A DNA stretch of 64,000 nucleotides from Chitinophaga sp. (GCF_017745275.1 NZ_JAGHZS010000009.1:1-64000); one strand, 5' to 3'. Shown: positions 9,650-17,932, numbered from the stretch's first letter. Numbers and translations: made by a program. The notes: generated by a model not told the origin, from the sequence alone.

Positions 9650-10411
9650 TCAGACCGATGTGATGATATTGCTGATAAACGCATTGTACTCATCCCGCAT
9701 CGGCAACTCCATATTGCATTGCAATTGCCGCCTTTTCACGATTACCGGCACCTGTGCCTTTACATCAAACCCTTCTTTTTCCACTTCCATCCAATAGATA
9801 CCACTCCCTCTCTTCTGCCACAGCGGCAACTCATTGAAGTTAACCCCCAATGAGAACAACAGCTCATTTTTCTCCGCAGTGCTCAGTTTTTCTATCCGCC
9901 GGGTTGCAGCTGCCTTGTCAGCGCCATCCTGGCGCAAACGCCAATAGCAATGTGCGTTCAATGAGTTACGGTGGGCATCTTCATTGCGCCAGCGGAAATA
10001 ATCAACAACGAGGTTCGCGTTAGGCAATTCGGAAATACGGCAATCAAAAGCCGCCACATCTCCCAGTAGTACCGAGAATTTTGCACTGGCTTCGCCTGCC
10101 AGGATAGAAATCAGCTTACGGCGCTTGCGGGAAAAAGCGGTTTCATTCAAATCAAATAACAACGAGATCTCATCACTTTGCGTGTAGCCGTAAATCACTT
10201 TAAATCCACAGTTCATCAGGTGTTCCGTAGTAGCAATCATATAATCACGGAAACGGGTATCAAAGGGAGCGTCAAAAGAATGTGTTTCTTTGGTGAGACG
10301 TGTAAAGCCGCGCCCGTCAATCCTGGCCACCATGTACATACCAGGTACTACATGCGCGTCATGGGCCGTTTCGTATATACGCATCCGGGCATCTAATTCA
10401 TCAAATTTCAT
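9650..10411 (-). CDS. Thg1-like protein (3'-5' tRNA nucleotidyltransferase)
   Basis: A 253-residue member of the tRNA-His guanylyltransferase superfamily. Family motifs are intact: RIDGRGF with metal ligand Asp32, QSDEISLLF with Asp80/Glu81, and HRNSLN at 147-152 in the position of the HINNLYN motif. Thg1 enzymes add nucleotides in the 3'-5' direction. Bacterial and archaeal Thg1-like proteins are known to repair 5'-truncated tRNAs in a template-dependent way rather than only adding G-1. The chosen ATG lies inside the 3' end of the upstream kinase gene (11-bp overlap), implying translational coupling. The tRNA-His gene at 50052 already encodes G-1, which supports a repair role. Confidence 0.93.
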   Translation of the reverse strand: MKFDELDARMRIYETAHDAHVVPGMYMVARIDGRGFTRLTKETHSFDAPFDTRFRDYMIATTEHLMNCGFKVIYGYTQSDEISLLFDLNETAFSRKRRKLISILAGEASAKFSVLLGDVAAFDCRISELPNANLVVDYFRWRNEDAHRNSLNAHCYWRLRQDGADKAAATRRIEKLSTAEKNELLFSLGVNFNELPLWQKRGSGIYWMEVEKEGFDVKAQVPVIVKRRQLQCNMELPMRDEYNAFISNIITSV

Positions 10412-10847
10412 TGGTCCAGGGTTTAATAACAAAAGTATCGTTCACAATGGTCACCATATATAATTCGTCAAATCCTTCCTGCAGAACAGGCAATTCTAGG
10501 CGCTTATAAGTACCACGGACGCCCACTTCCGGGACCAATGCTTTACCGGATCTACGGTTATTGCGTTCCAGCGCATCTGCTATGGCCGATTGAAAGTAGT
10601 ATCCCGTCACTTTAAATTTATACTGCTTTGCCAGGGTAATATATTTTTCCCGGTCTGCCCTGGCAGGATTGGTATTATCTACTACAAATGCCTGCTGAAC
10701 GGAAAAGCAATAATCCAGTAGCTTCCCTTCTTTGTTTCGCGTATGCAACTGGTCCATCGAGATCCGTAAATGGGTATCAAAAAAATGCTGCTTGTAAAAA
10801 GTGGATTTACCAGTGGCCTGGATGCCACAAAAAATAACTGCTTCCAT
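10401..10847 (-). CDS. P-loop kinase resembling the T4 polynucleotide kinase domain
   Basis: A 148-residue stand-alone P-loop phosphotransferase. Walker A is GIQATGKST at residues 8-16. RISMDQLHTRN supplies the Asp expected after strand 2, VVDNTNPARADREKY is the typical VDNTNPT-like segment of bacterial and phage 5'-polynucleotide kinases, and RNNRRSGKALVPE resembles the lid. It is shorter than full Pnkp and has no phosphatase or ligase domain. Its stop codon overlaps the Thg1-like start. 5'-end phosphorylation of cleaved RNA is a reasonable partner reaction for 3'-5' polymerisation, but a metabolite kinase cannot be excluded. Confidence 0.75.
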   Translation of the reverse strand: MEAVIFCGIQATGKSTFYKQHFFDTHLRISMDQLHTRNKEGKLLDYCFSVQQAFVVDNTNPARADREKYITLAKQYKFKVTGYYFQSAIADALERNNRRSGKALVPEVGVRGTYKRLELPVLQEGFDELYMVTIVNDTFVIKPWTNEI

Positions 10848-10926
10848 AGGTATATCTTTTCAGGGGTCATCGCTACAGCAGACCGTATCAAAAAAACAAC
10901 ATTCCCGGTATTCATCTCCTTAAAAA

Positions 10927-11556
10927 TTACCTGGCAGTAATTTCGTATACACAGCGGCGTTGCCCGGTGGTGATATGTTCTGTTCGAACAATAGTGGCCT
11001 GCTTTCCGAGTACCGTACTGAAAATCTCCTGTTCCATCTGGCAAAAATGGCTACAGCATTTCGCTGCTGCGTGAATGGGACAATGATTTTCTATCAGGAA
11101 AAACGTGTTGCCTTCTTTTTTAAATTCTGCCATATAGCCTTCGCGCTTGCGGAGGTCAGCCAGTAAGATCACTTTACTTTCGAGATCCCTGCTGCCTTTC
11201 AGCTCTTCCTGGTATTTCTCCAGCGTGCTTTGTGCGGTGGCTTTCAACACTTCCCCCATCATTTCCGGCGTCAGTGTTTTATTCATGTTGCAGAGTAATT
11301 TCAATGCCAGGTCCTGGTGACGATCCGGGAAACGGGCATTGCCGGCTTCTGTTAGTCCCCATATCTGTTTAGGCCGGCCCCTGCCTTCTGATACGGTGGT
11401 GGCAGTAACCAGTCCTTCATTTGCCAGTTTGAGCAATTGAAAACGTGCGCCTTCCATGGTTACCTTCAATTCATCTGCTAATGTCTGCAGTGGTTGTGGT
11501 CCCCTGGTTTTAAGTATCCATATCGCCCGCTCATTATCGGCAAAATTATTATTCAT
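10927..11556 (-). CDS. SufR-like winged-helix transcriptional regulator
   Basis: A 209-residue regulator. The N-terminal winged helix (about 5-75: LQTLADELKVTMEGARFQLLKL, then a GRGRPKQIWGLTEAG wing) is followed by a helical dimerisation region. A C-terminal cysteine cluster has Cys159, Cys167, Cys168, Cys172 and Cys202. Cys159-x12-Cys172 matches the first spacing of the SufR Fe-S motif; the expected third Cys is missing. The ATG at 11556 is preferred to the in-frame TTG three codons earlier. It is divergent from the FMN reductase across a palindromic promoter, and 79 bp upstream of the kinase/Thg1-like pair on the same strand. It is probably a redox or Fe-S-responsive regulator. Confidence 0.8.
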   Translation of the reverse strand: MNNNFADNERAIWILKTRGPQPLQTLADELKVTMEGARFQLLKLANEGLVTATTVSEGRGRPKQIWGLTEAGNARFPDRHQDLALKLLCNMNKTLTPEMMGEVLKATAQSTLEKYQEELKGSRDLESKVILLADLRKREGYMAEFKKEGNTFFLIENHCPIHAAAKCCSHFCQMEQEIFSTVLGKQATIVRTEHITTGQRRCVYEITAR

Positions 11557-11574
11557 AATAAACAAAGTGTTTAT

Positions 11575-11604
11575 TTGGTTTATTCAGCAAAGATACTATC
11601 TTTG
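11575..11604. promoter_or_regulatory. Divergent promoter with palindromic -7 element
   Basis: CAAAGATACTATCTTTG at 11588-11604 is a perfect palindrome with a 1-bp centre. Each half is a TATCTTTG, the Bacteroidota -7 consensus TAnnTTTG, one on each strand. On the plus strand a TTG at 11575-11577 gives TTG-N19-TATCTTTG. The minus-strand copy is 32 bp from the regulator ATG but has no good -33 box. The palindrome is also a natural site for the dimeric regulator encoded next to it, which would couple autoregulation with control of the reductase. Confidence 0.65.
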
Positions 11605-11820
11605 TTTCAGAAGTACGATGAATAGTTCCGTACCGCCATACCGGTACTGCCGCGTGTATACCGTGCGCAGTGGCTGTATGCGGGGTACTCCGGCATCACG
11701 CTTCCGGGAGGGCCCTCCGAAGGATAGATTAAACATAACAGACGAATCAACGCTTGCTGCTGCAGCCTTTTCTGCAGTACCAGGCCGGCATGTGCATACT
11801 AACACTAAACTTTACTTCCA
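11605..11820 (+). other. Leader region of the FMN reductase with hairpin and a small open frame
   Basis: This is about 210 nt between the divergent promoter and the FMN reductase start. It holds a GC-rich near-palindrome at 11701-11723 centred on GGAGGGCCCTCC. A 68-codon frame starts with ATG at 11618, soon after the expected transcription start, and ends at 11824 with an ATGA overlap of the reductase start. The frame's composition is not convincingly protein-like and it is not called as a gene. Confidence 0.35.
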
Positions 11821-12390
11821 ATGAAAATAGCTATCATAATCGGCAGTATCCGCCAGGGGCGTCAATCCCAGAAGATCGCCCATTATCTGCAACATAACTT
11901 AACGGGCCAGGGTCACCATATTGACCTGGTAGACCTGGCCGCCACACCGCTCCCCATGCTGGAAGAGCGGGTAGGCAAACATCCACAGCTACCAGCCGTG
12001 GTACAGGATTTAAGTAACCGCCTGCATGCCGCCGACGCGGTCATCATGGTCACCCCGGAATATCATGGCAGCTTCTCCGGGGTATTGAAAAATGCACTCG
12101 ATTATTTTTACAGCGAATTCTCGAGAAAAGTAGTGGGCATTGTCACCGTCAGTGCGGGCAAACTCGGCGGCATCAATGCAGCTACTCAACTGCAACATGT
12201 GATCCTCAGCCTTGGCGCATTTCCGCTTCCTACCAAACTACTGGTGCCTGAAGTATATGGCGCATTCAACGAGGCACAGGAACTCACCAGCGACATCACC
12301 ACCCGATCGGCACAACGATTTATAGACGAATTCCAGTGGCTGGCAACCGCCATCACGGAAAAGAAACAACAGGCAGTTACCGGGATCTAA
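11821..12390 (+). CDS. NADPH-dependent FMN reductase family protein
   Basis: A 189-residue flavodoxin-fold reductase. The phosphate-binding loop GSIRQGRQSQKIA is at residues 8-20, the second flavin loop TPEYHGSFSGVLKNALDY around 79-96, and the SAGKLGG loop around 113-119. Members reduce FMN, quinones, azo dyes or metal ions with NAD(P)H in the cytosol. It is divergent from a SufR-like cysteine-rich regulator, which fits redox-responsive expression. A hairpin terminator follows immediately, so it is probably monocistronic. Confidence 0.92.
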   Translation: MKIAIIIGSIRQGRQSQKIAHYLQHNLTGQGHHIDLVDLAATPLPMLEERVGKHPQLPAVVQDLSNRLHAADAVIMVTPEYHGSFSGVLKNALDYFYSEFSRKVVGIVTVSAGKLGGINAATQLQHVILSLGAFPLPTKLLVPEVYGAFNEAQELTSDITTRSAQRFIDEFQWLATAITEKKQQAVTGI

Positions 12391-12402
12391 CACAACAACA
12401 CT

Positions 12403-12432
12403 ACAGCGGAGAATACGGGCATTCTCCGCTGT
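12403..12432 (+). terminator. Hairpin terminator after FMN reductase
   Basis: ACAGCGGAGAAT and ATTCTCCGCTGT form a perfect 12-bp stem with a 6-nt loop, 13 bp after the stop codon, followed by ATTCATTTTAT. It fits intrinsic termination although the T-tract is weak. Confidence 0.8.
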
Positions 12433-12569
12433 ATTCATTTTATGATATGCACAGCTAAAAAAATGTGATATCTTGCTAAATATTTCTACAATATTTGCAG
12501 AACGCAATCGTCTTCAAAAAAGGAAATCCTGTTTTTTAGCCACACCCTGCAAAACATATATCTGGTAAG

Positions 12570-14312
12570 ATGAAACAAGAAGCTGGTACTAAAAAGAAAG
12601 AAGCCGGCATATTCAGTCTGCTACGGCCATACATGGGAATGGTCGGTTTGCTGATACTGTTTACGCTGTTGAGTAATGGTCTCAATTTATGGCTCCCTAA
12701 AATTATCGGAAACGGCATCGATGCTTATGAACATGGCACATTTCAGTTGAACCCGCTGCTGATAAAATTCAGCGTCGCCATTATCATTATCCTGGTGTTC
12801 ACCTACCTTCAGAATATCATACAAACCTATGTATCTGAAAAAGTAGCCCGGAATCTCCGCACCCAGATATCCAACAAGATATCCGGCCAAAGCTACGCCT
12901 GGGTGGAACAAGCCAACCCTTCCCGCTTACTCACCAACCTGATCGCGGATGTAGACTCCATCAAATTATTTGTGTCCCAGGCCATCGTGTCGCTGGTATC
13001 CTCCCTGTTCGTCATCATCGGCGCCAGCATCCTTTTGATCACCATCAACTGGAAACTGGCACTGGCTGTTATTGCCACGCTCCCCGTAATTGGTATCACC
13101 TTTTTCCTGGTACTGCGCAAAGTAAGAGCCGTGTTTATCAAAAGCAGGGAAGTAATGGACTGGCTCAATAAAGTGATCAACGAAAGTATATTGGGCGCCG
13201 CCCTTATCCGTGTCGTCAACTCCCAGCAGCTGGAATATGAAAAATTCCTCGACGCCAATACCAAAGCTATGAACTTTGGTTTGACCATTATCCGCCTCTT
13301 CGCCGGACTAATTCCTGTAATCACCTTTACTGCCGGCATTGCCGGGCTCATCATCCTCGCTCTCGGCGGACATTTCGTGATCACGAATACAATGAGTCTC
13401 GGTGATTTTGCAGCGTTCAACAGCTACCTCGCCATGCTTATCTTCCCCATCCTGGTGATCGGGTTTATGAGTAACGTAATCGCCCAGGCATCAGCTTCTT
13501 ACCAAAGAATCAGCAACGTGCTCAATATGCCCGACATAATGCCGGCAGGTACCATTACTAATCCTGTTAAGGGAGATATCCACTTCAATAATGTATCTGT
13601 CAACTACGGTCAGAAACCAGTGCTGAAAAATATTTCCTTTTCCGTAAAAGCAGGATCGAAAGTAGCCGTGATAGGCCCTACTGCCGCAGGTAAAACCCAA
13701 CTGCTCTACCTGCTCACCGGCCTCATAAAACCAGATGTCGGCGAAGTGCTGATAGACGGTCAACCTGTGACAGCATACGACTCCGAAGCCATTCACAAAC
13801 AAATTGGCTTCGTATTCCAGGACAGCATCATCTTTAACATGAGTATCCGCGAAAACATCGCCTTCAATGATACCGTGACCGATGCGGCCATGGAAAAAGC
13901 ACTGGATGCCGCCGCGCTGCGGGAATTCACGGAAACACTCCCCGAAAAACTGGATACCATCGTATCAGAAAGAGGGACCAGTCTTTCCGGCGGACAAAAA
14001 CAACGCCTCATGCTGGCACGTGCACTGGCTATGAATCCTACCATTCTCCTGCTGGATGATTTCACCGCGAGGGTAGATACCAATACGGAAAAGAAAATAC
14101 TGGATAATGTACAATCGGCCTACCCGGGCATTACCCTGCTGTCCGTAACGCAGAAAATTGCCTCCGTAACACATTACGACCAGATCATCCTGCTTATGCA
14201 AGGCGAAATTATTGCCAGTGGTACGCATCATGAACTGATCAATTCCAGCCCTGAGTACATCCAGATTTTTAATTCCCAACAAAGTACCAGCAACTATGAA
14301 TTACAATCTTAA
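12570..14312 (+). CDS. ABC exporter subunit with degenerate ATPase site (permease-ATPase fusion)
   Basis: A 580-residue half-transporter: six transmembrane helices (about 20-310), then an ATP-binding domain. Walker A GPTAAGKT is at 369-376 and the signature LSGGQKQR is intact. The residue after the Walker B aspartate is Asp497 instead of the catalytic Glu (LLLDDFT), and the switch histidine is replaced by Gln528 (VTQK). This is the pattern of the degenerate-site chain of heterodimeric exporters such as BmrC or TM287. The stop overlaps the next gene by 17 bp, so the two chains should be made together. The substrate, possibly a drug or lipid, is unknown. Confidence 0.93.
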   Translation: MKQEAGTKKKEAGIFSLLRPYMGMVGLLILFTLLSNGLNLWLPKIIGNGIDAYEHGTFQLNPLLIKFSVAIIIILVFTYLQNIIQTYVSEKVARNLRTQISNKISGQSYAWVEQANPSRLLTNLIADVDSIKLFVSQAIVSLVSSLFVIIGASILLITINWKLALAVIATLPVIGITFFLVLRKVRAVFIKSREVMDWLNKVINESILGAALIRVVNSQQLEYEKFLDANTKAMNFGLTIIRLFAGLIPVITFTAGIAGLIILALGGHFVITNTMSLGDFAAFNSYLAMLIFPILVIGFMSNVIAQASASYQRISNVLNMPDIMPAGTITNPVKGDIHFNNVSVNYGQKPVLKNISFSVKAGSKVAVIGPTAAGKTQLLYLLTGLIKPDVGEVLIDGQPVTAYDSEAIHKQIGFVFQDSIIFNMSIRENIAFNDTVTDAAMEKALDAAALREFTETLPEKLDTIVSERGTSLSGGQKQRLMLARALAMNPTILLLDDFTARVDTNTEKKILDNVQSAYPGITLLSVTQKIASVTHYDQIILLMQGEIIASGTHHELINSSPEYIQIFNSQQSTSNYELQS

Positions 14313-16059
14313 TAAATATAGCGGGAAAGAGCATAAAACGTCGAACTATACAGCATTCAGAAACCTGCTGCAACTCATTACGCATGAAAAAAAGAACCTG
14401 CTTATTGCGTTGCTGGCTATTATCGTGAATGCTACGCTTAACCTCGCCGGCCCCCTGTTGATTGGTTACACGGTGGATCATTACGTAGTGCATAAACAAT
14501 ATCACGGCGTACTGGTGTTCTCCGGCATCCTGCTGTGTATGTATGTGCTGGCATTTTTCACCAGCTACTTCCAAACCAAACTAATGGGAGGGGTAGGTCA
14601 GCGTACCCTCTTTACCCTGCGCAATACCATCTTCAGTAAAATACAACAGTTGCCGGTAGCCTTCTTTAATCAAAACAAAGCAGGTGATCTCATTTCCCGC
14701 GTCAACAACGACACCGATAAACTCAACCAGTTTTTTTCCCAGTCGCTGATGCAGTTTGTGGGTAACATTATGATGATGATAGGCGCCGGTGTTTTCCTGT
14801 TAATCATCAATTTAAAAATCGGTATTGCCGCGCTGGCACCGGCTTTGCTCATTCTTATTTTTACACGGGTATTATCTCCCTGGATCAAAAGAAAGAACGC
14901 CGCCAGCATGAAAACCGTAGGTGGCATGAGCGCGGAAATCCAGGAAAGCCTGAGTAACTTTAAAGTGATCGTCGCTTTCAACCGCCGCGATTATTTTAGA
15001 AAACGCTTTAATGAAGCCAACATTAAAAATTATGAAACCGCAATTGGTGCGGGTTTAGCGAACAACGTCTTTTTACCTTTCTACGCCATGTGCGCCAGCG
15101 TAGCCCAACTGCTGGTACTCACGGGAGGCATCTACCTGATTGCATCAGGCGAATTCACGATCGGCCTCTTAGTGAGCTATCTTGCTTATGCCAACTATTT
15201 CTACAATCCACTGAGGCAACTCGCCACCCTCTGGGCTAACTTCCAGGTGGCCATGGCAGGATGGGACCGCATTTCTGAAATACTGGCGCTGGAAACAGAC
15301 CTGGTGACCGTTCCGGCTTCCGGTACTCCCGCTCCTAATGCCCCTTTGCTGGAATTCAAACATGTACACTTCGGCTATCCTGAAGGCAGGGAAATATTGC
15401 ATAACATTAGTCTTACCCTGGAAAAAGGAAAAACGTATGCGCTGGTAGGCCCTACTGGTGGCGGCAAAACCACCACAGCCTCTTTGATGGCACGCCTGTA
15501 TGATCCCACACAGGGCACGGTATTGCTGAATGGCAAAGACATTCGCAGTTACGATGCCAATGACCGTTCTCAAAAAATAGGATTCATTTTACAGGAACCA
15601 TTTCTATTCACAGGCACTGTGAAAGAAAATATCCTCTATGGCAATCCTCACTATAAAGACTATACGAATGAGCAGCTCACGGAAGTCATCAAAGAAGCGA
15701 ACCTCGAAAAACTGCTGGCTATCTTTGAAGAAGGACTGGAAACAAAAGTAGCCGCCAGCGGCGATGGCGTGAGCCTTGGACAAAAACAGCTGATCGCCTT
15801 TATGCGCGCGGTGCTCCGCAAGCCCGACCTGTTGATCCTGGATGAAGCCACCGCCAATATTGATACGGTAACCGAACAATTACTGGGCGAAATCCTGGAG
15901 AAATTGCCCGATACTACTACCCGTGTTATTATTGCCCACCGACTGAATACCATTGAGAATGCAGATGAAATATATTTTGTGAATTCGGGAGAAGTAACCC
16001 GTGCAGGATCGCTGCAAAATGCGATGGAGAAATTATTACACGGTGTAAGAGTCAGCTAA
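14296..16059 (+). CDS. ABC exporter subunit with canonical ATPase site (partner of upstream gene)
   Basis: A 587-residue half-transporter with six transmembrane helices and a C-terminal ATPase domain. Walker A GPTGGGKT is at 385-392, Walker B ends Asp516-Glu517 (canonical), and the switch is His548 (AHR). Its signature is VSLGQ (492-496) instead of LSGGQ. Because each site combines Walker motifs of one chain with the signature of the other, this degenerate signature falls into the same composite site as the degenerate Walker B/switch of the upstream chain, leaving one fully active site. The 3' end overlaps the convergent ADP-ribosylglycohydrolase gene by 4 bp. Confidence 0.93.
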   Translation: MNYNLNKYSGKEHKTSNYTAFRNLLQLITHEKKNLLIALLAIIVNATLNLAGPLLIGYTVDHYVVHKQYHGVLVFSGILLCMYVLAFFTSYFQTKLMGGVGQRTLFTLRNTIFSKIQQLPVAFFNQNKAGDLISRVNNDTDKLNQFFSQSLMQFVGNIMMMIGAGVFLLIINLKIGIAALAPALLILIFTRVLSPWIKRKNAASMKTVGGMSAEIQESLSNFKVIVAFNRRDYFRKRFNEANIKNYETAIGAGLANNVFLPFYAMCASVAQLLVLTGGIYLIASGEFTIGLLVSYLAYANYFYNPLRQLATLWANFQVAMAGWDRISEILALETDLVTVPASGTPAPNAPLLEFKHVHFGYPEGREILHNISLTLEKGKTYALVGPTGGGKTTTASLMARLYDPTQGTVLLNGKDIRSYDANDRSQKIGFILQEPFLFTGTVKENILYGNPHYKDYTNEQLTEVIKEANLEKLLAIFEEGLETKVAASGDGVSLGQKQLIAFMRAVLRKPDLLILDEATANIDTVTEQLLGEILEKLPDTTTRVIIAHRLNTIENADEIYFVNSGEVTRAGSLQNAMEKLLHGVRVS

Positions 16060-16964
16060 CATTCCTTAGGGTAACTACGTTGTAGTACCCGATCTATATA
16101 TACATATTCCGGCAGCGATTGTAACTTTTGTAACAAGGCAGCCGGAATTTTTGTTGGCCCTAGTAGCGCCCCCGCTACCTGTCCGGCGATGGAAGCGTTG
16201 GTATCGGTGTCGCCACCTGCTGCTATCAGTACTTCAAACATTTCCTGCATGCCTGTCTGCCCTACTTTCGATGCGGCAAACAACGCCAGCGGAACGGAGT
16301 TTACCACATAACCGTTATTGCCTAAAGCCGCTACTTCCTTTATTCCTGCTGTATTGCCCAGCTGCTGTATGCCAATCAGCCGGTCCCGTACACGCGTGTC
16401 CGGTAATTGCGGGATAAGCACATCAAATAATTGGGTGGTGGGAGTCCAGGTGCCTTCCAACGCGGCCCGTATCGCCAATACCACGGCCAGTGCTCCTACA
16501 TAAGCCTCTTCGTGCTGATGAGTGATCCGGCAGGCATCCCGGATATCCTCACGGGAACGGCTATCCCAAAATGCAAAAGGAGCTATCCGCATCGCTGCGC
16601 CGTTGCCAGCACTATATTCTCCCTTGCTGCCGGCATAACGCCAATTTATACCTGCCTCCAAATCCCGCATGGCTTTCAATGTGCTGGCGCCAATGCCTAC
16701 TATACTACCAGTTTTAAAGTACTGCAGGAATTGTGCGGCCAGTGCGTCTGTATTTTTATTGAGAGATAATACTTCACAGGTAGCCAGCGTGAGCCAGGTG
16801 TCATCGGTCAACGTCCAGCGGGGCGGTGGTGGGGTTATTCTTCCCAGGTAGAACGTGCGTGAATCGGACGGAGGCGGCGTATTTTCAAAGCAGCTTCCCC
16901 AGGCGTCGCCAATGGCGCCAGCTAAAATACAACCCTCAAATCGCACGCGCTTGCTTAATGTCAT
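16056..16964 (-). CDS. ADP-ribosylglycohydrolase (DraG/ARH) family protein
   Basis: A 302-residue cytosolic hydrolase of the all-helical ARH fold. Magnesium-binding signatures are present at both ends: GAIGDAWGS at 17-24 followed by TDDT at 53-56, and GGDTDTNAS near residue 258. The central GNGAAMRIAP motif is typical. It should remove ADP-ribose from proteins, nucleic acids or small molecules. No ADP-ribosyltransferase or NAD-dependent toxin lies beside it, so the target is unknown. An upstream in-frame ATG exists (17009), but the start at MTLSKRVRF matches the family N-terminus. A PPPP run at 45-48 is unusual. Confidence 0.88.
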   Translation of the reverse strand: MTLSKRVRFEGCILAGAIGDAWGSCFENTPPPSDSRTFYLGRITPPPPRWTLTDDTWLTLATCEVLSLNKNTDALAAQFLQYFKTGSIVGIGASTLKAMRDLEAGINWRYAGSKGEYSAGNGAAMRIAPFAFWDSRSREDIRDACRITHQHEEAYVGALAVVLAIRAALEGTWTPTTQLFDVLIPQLPDTRVRDRLIGIQQLGNTAGIKEVAALGNNGYVVNSVPLALFAASKVGQTGMQEMFEVLIAAGGDTDTNASIAGQVAGALLGPTKIPAALLQKLQSLPEYVYIDRVLQRSYPKEC

Positions 16965-17031
16965 ACGGTAAAATACAGATATTCCCCATTCCTCCCCCAC
17001 TAATCCCACCTTTTTTCGGTATATTCACCAC

Positions 17032-17244
17032 ATGTCAAAATTCAAAGATGTAGTGGTAACACTATCCAAAAAGCATCCTCAAACCAGTGAGCCGGTACAG
17101 GCCGGGCACACGTTTGTGATTGGCGTACTAGGCAAAAAAACTGCCTTCTATGAAATCGCCAGTGAAGCGCTGAACAACCTCCACAATGAAGATCTGCAAA
17201 AAACGTTGTTCCAGCTCCTCCACCCACAAACCCCGCATCACTAG
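17032..17244 (+). CDS. Small hypothetical protein
   Basis: A 70-residue protein with no family I recognise, predicted soluble. It mixes basic N-terminal residues (MSKFKDVVV), a central beta-like stretch (HTFVIGVLGKK) and an amphipathic C-terminal helix. It is divergent from the ADP-ribosylglycohydrolase with only 67 bp between starts, so the two could share control. A short GC palindrome (CCTGCGCAGG, 17269-17278) followed by TTTTCTCTTT may end its transcript. Reality rests on its clean start and protein-like composition. Confidence 0.55.
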   Translation: MSKFKDVVVTLSKKHPQTSEPVQAGHTFVIGVLGKKTAFYEIASEALNNLHNEDLQKTLFQLLHPQTPHH

Positions 17245-17299
17245 TTTTTTATTGATTTATGAAAGATGCCTGCGCAGGTTTTCTCTTTGTTGAAAAATT

Positions 17300-17317
17300 T
17301 TGTACTATTTGGTAAAG
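17300..17317. promoter_or_regulatory. TetR operator candidate upstream of tetR (imperfect copy)
   Basis: TTGTACTATTTGGTAAAG matches the perfect palindrome at 17977-17994 at 15 of 18 positions in the same register. It is 31 bp upstream of the tetR ATG. A weaker copy in front of the repressor gene itself fits autoregulation. Confidence 0.7.
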
Positions 17318-17347
17318 AATATACCTTTACCCCAAAATCATACCTCC

Positions 17348-17932
17348 ATGTCAGGCAGACCTAAGATATTTGATGAGCAGGAAGTGATCGGTAAAGCAGC
17401 GGATCTTTTCTGGCGGCAGGGATACGAAGCCACGTCTACAGAAGACCTGCTGACAGAGATGGGCATCGGCAAAGGCAGCTTTTACCTCGCTTTCAAAGGA
17501 GGGAAGAAGGAGCTGTTCGAAAAAGCCCTGGCTCAGAACAGTGAAAGAGCCCTCACCAGGCTAAAAAAAGAAATAGCCGAAGCCACTGACCCGGTGGAAT
17601 ATATCCGCCAATTCTTTCGCGGCATCACCGCCAGCCCCAAAAAATTACACCAACGCGGCTGTATTATGGGAAATACGGTAGCCGAATTATCACATACCGA
17701 CCCCGCTTTGATGAAAAAAGCTGCTCATCACCTGCAGGCACTGGAAGGACTTTTCCATGAAGCATTGCTCCGCGGAAAAGAATTGGGCAAACTGCACACA
17801 AAACAAGACCCGGCGCTACTGGCCCGTTTACTGCTCAACAACTGGAACGGCCTCGGTATTACCCGCCGCATCTATCCCGACAATGAAGCCCTCGGGGAAC
17901 TCATAGAAATGCAGTTAAAAATCCTGGATTAA
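17348..17932 (+). CDS. TetR/AcrR-family transcriptional repressor
   Basis: A 194-residue repressor. The N-terminal helix-turn-helix (EQEVIGKAADLFWRQGYEATSTEDLLTEMGIGKGSFYLAF) spans about residues 10-50. The C-terminal ligand and dimer domain contains RGCIMGNTVAELS around 99-111. The ATG within the 48-codon-offset position was chosen because MSGRPKIF is the normal N-terminus. It precedes MFS, PhzF and hydrolase genes on the same strand. Two copies of an 18-bp palindrome flank it, one before tetR and one before the MFS gene, making repression of both very likely. Confidence 0.93.
   Translation: MSGRPKIFDEQEVIGKAADLFWRQGYEATSTEDLLTEMGIGKGSFYLAFKGGKKELFEKALAQNSERALTRLKKEIAEATDPVEYIRQFFRGITASPKKLHQRGCIMGNTVAELSHTDPALMKKAAHHLQALEGLFHEALLRGKELGKLHTKQDPALLARLLLNNWNGLGITRRIYPDNEALGELIEMQLKILD

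Noticed and set aside
10682..10918. Alternative minus-strand frame with an AAGGAG ribosome-site-like sequence before ATG at 10915
   Set aside because: It overlaps the P-loop kinase in another frame and has no protein-like motifs, while the kinase frame has a clear Walker A and family segments. Bacteroidota rarely depend on such ribosome sites.
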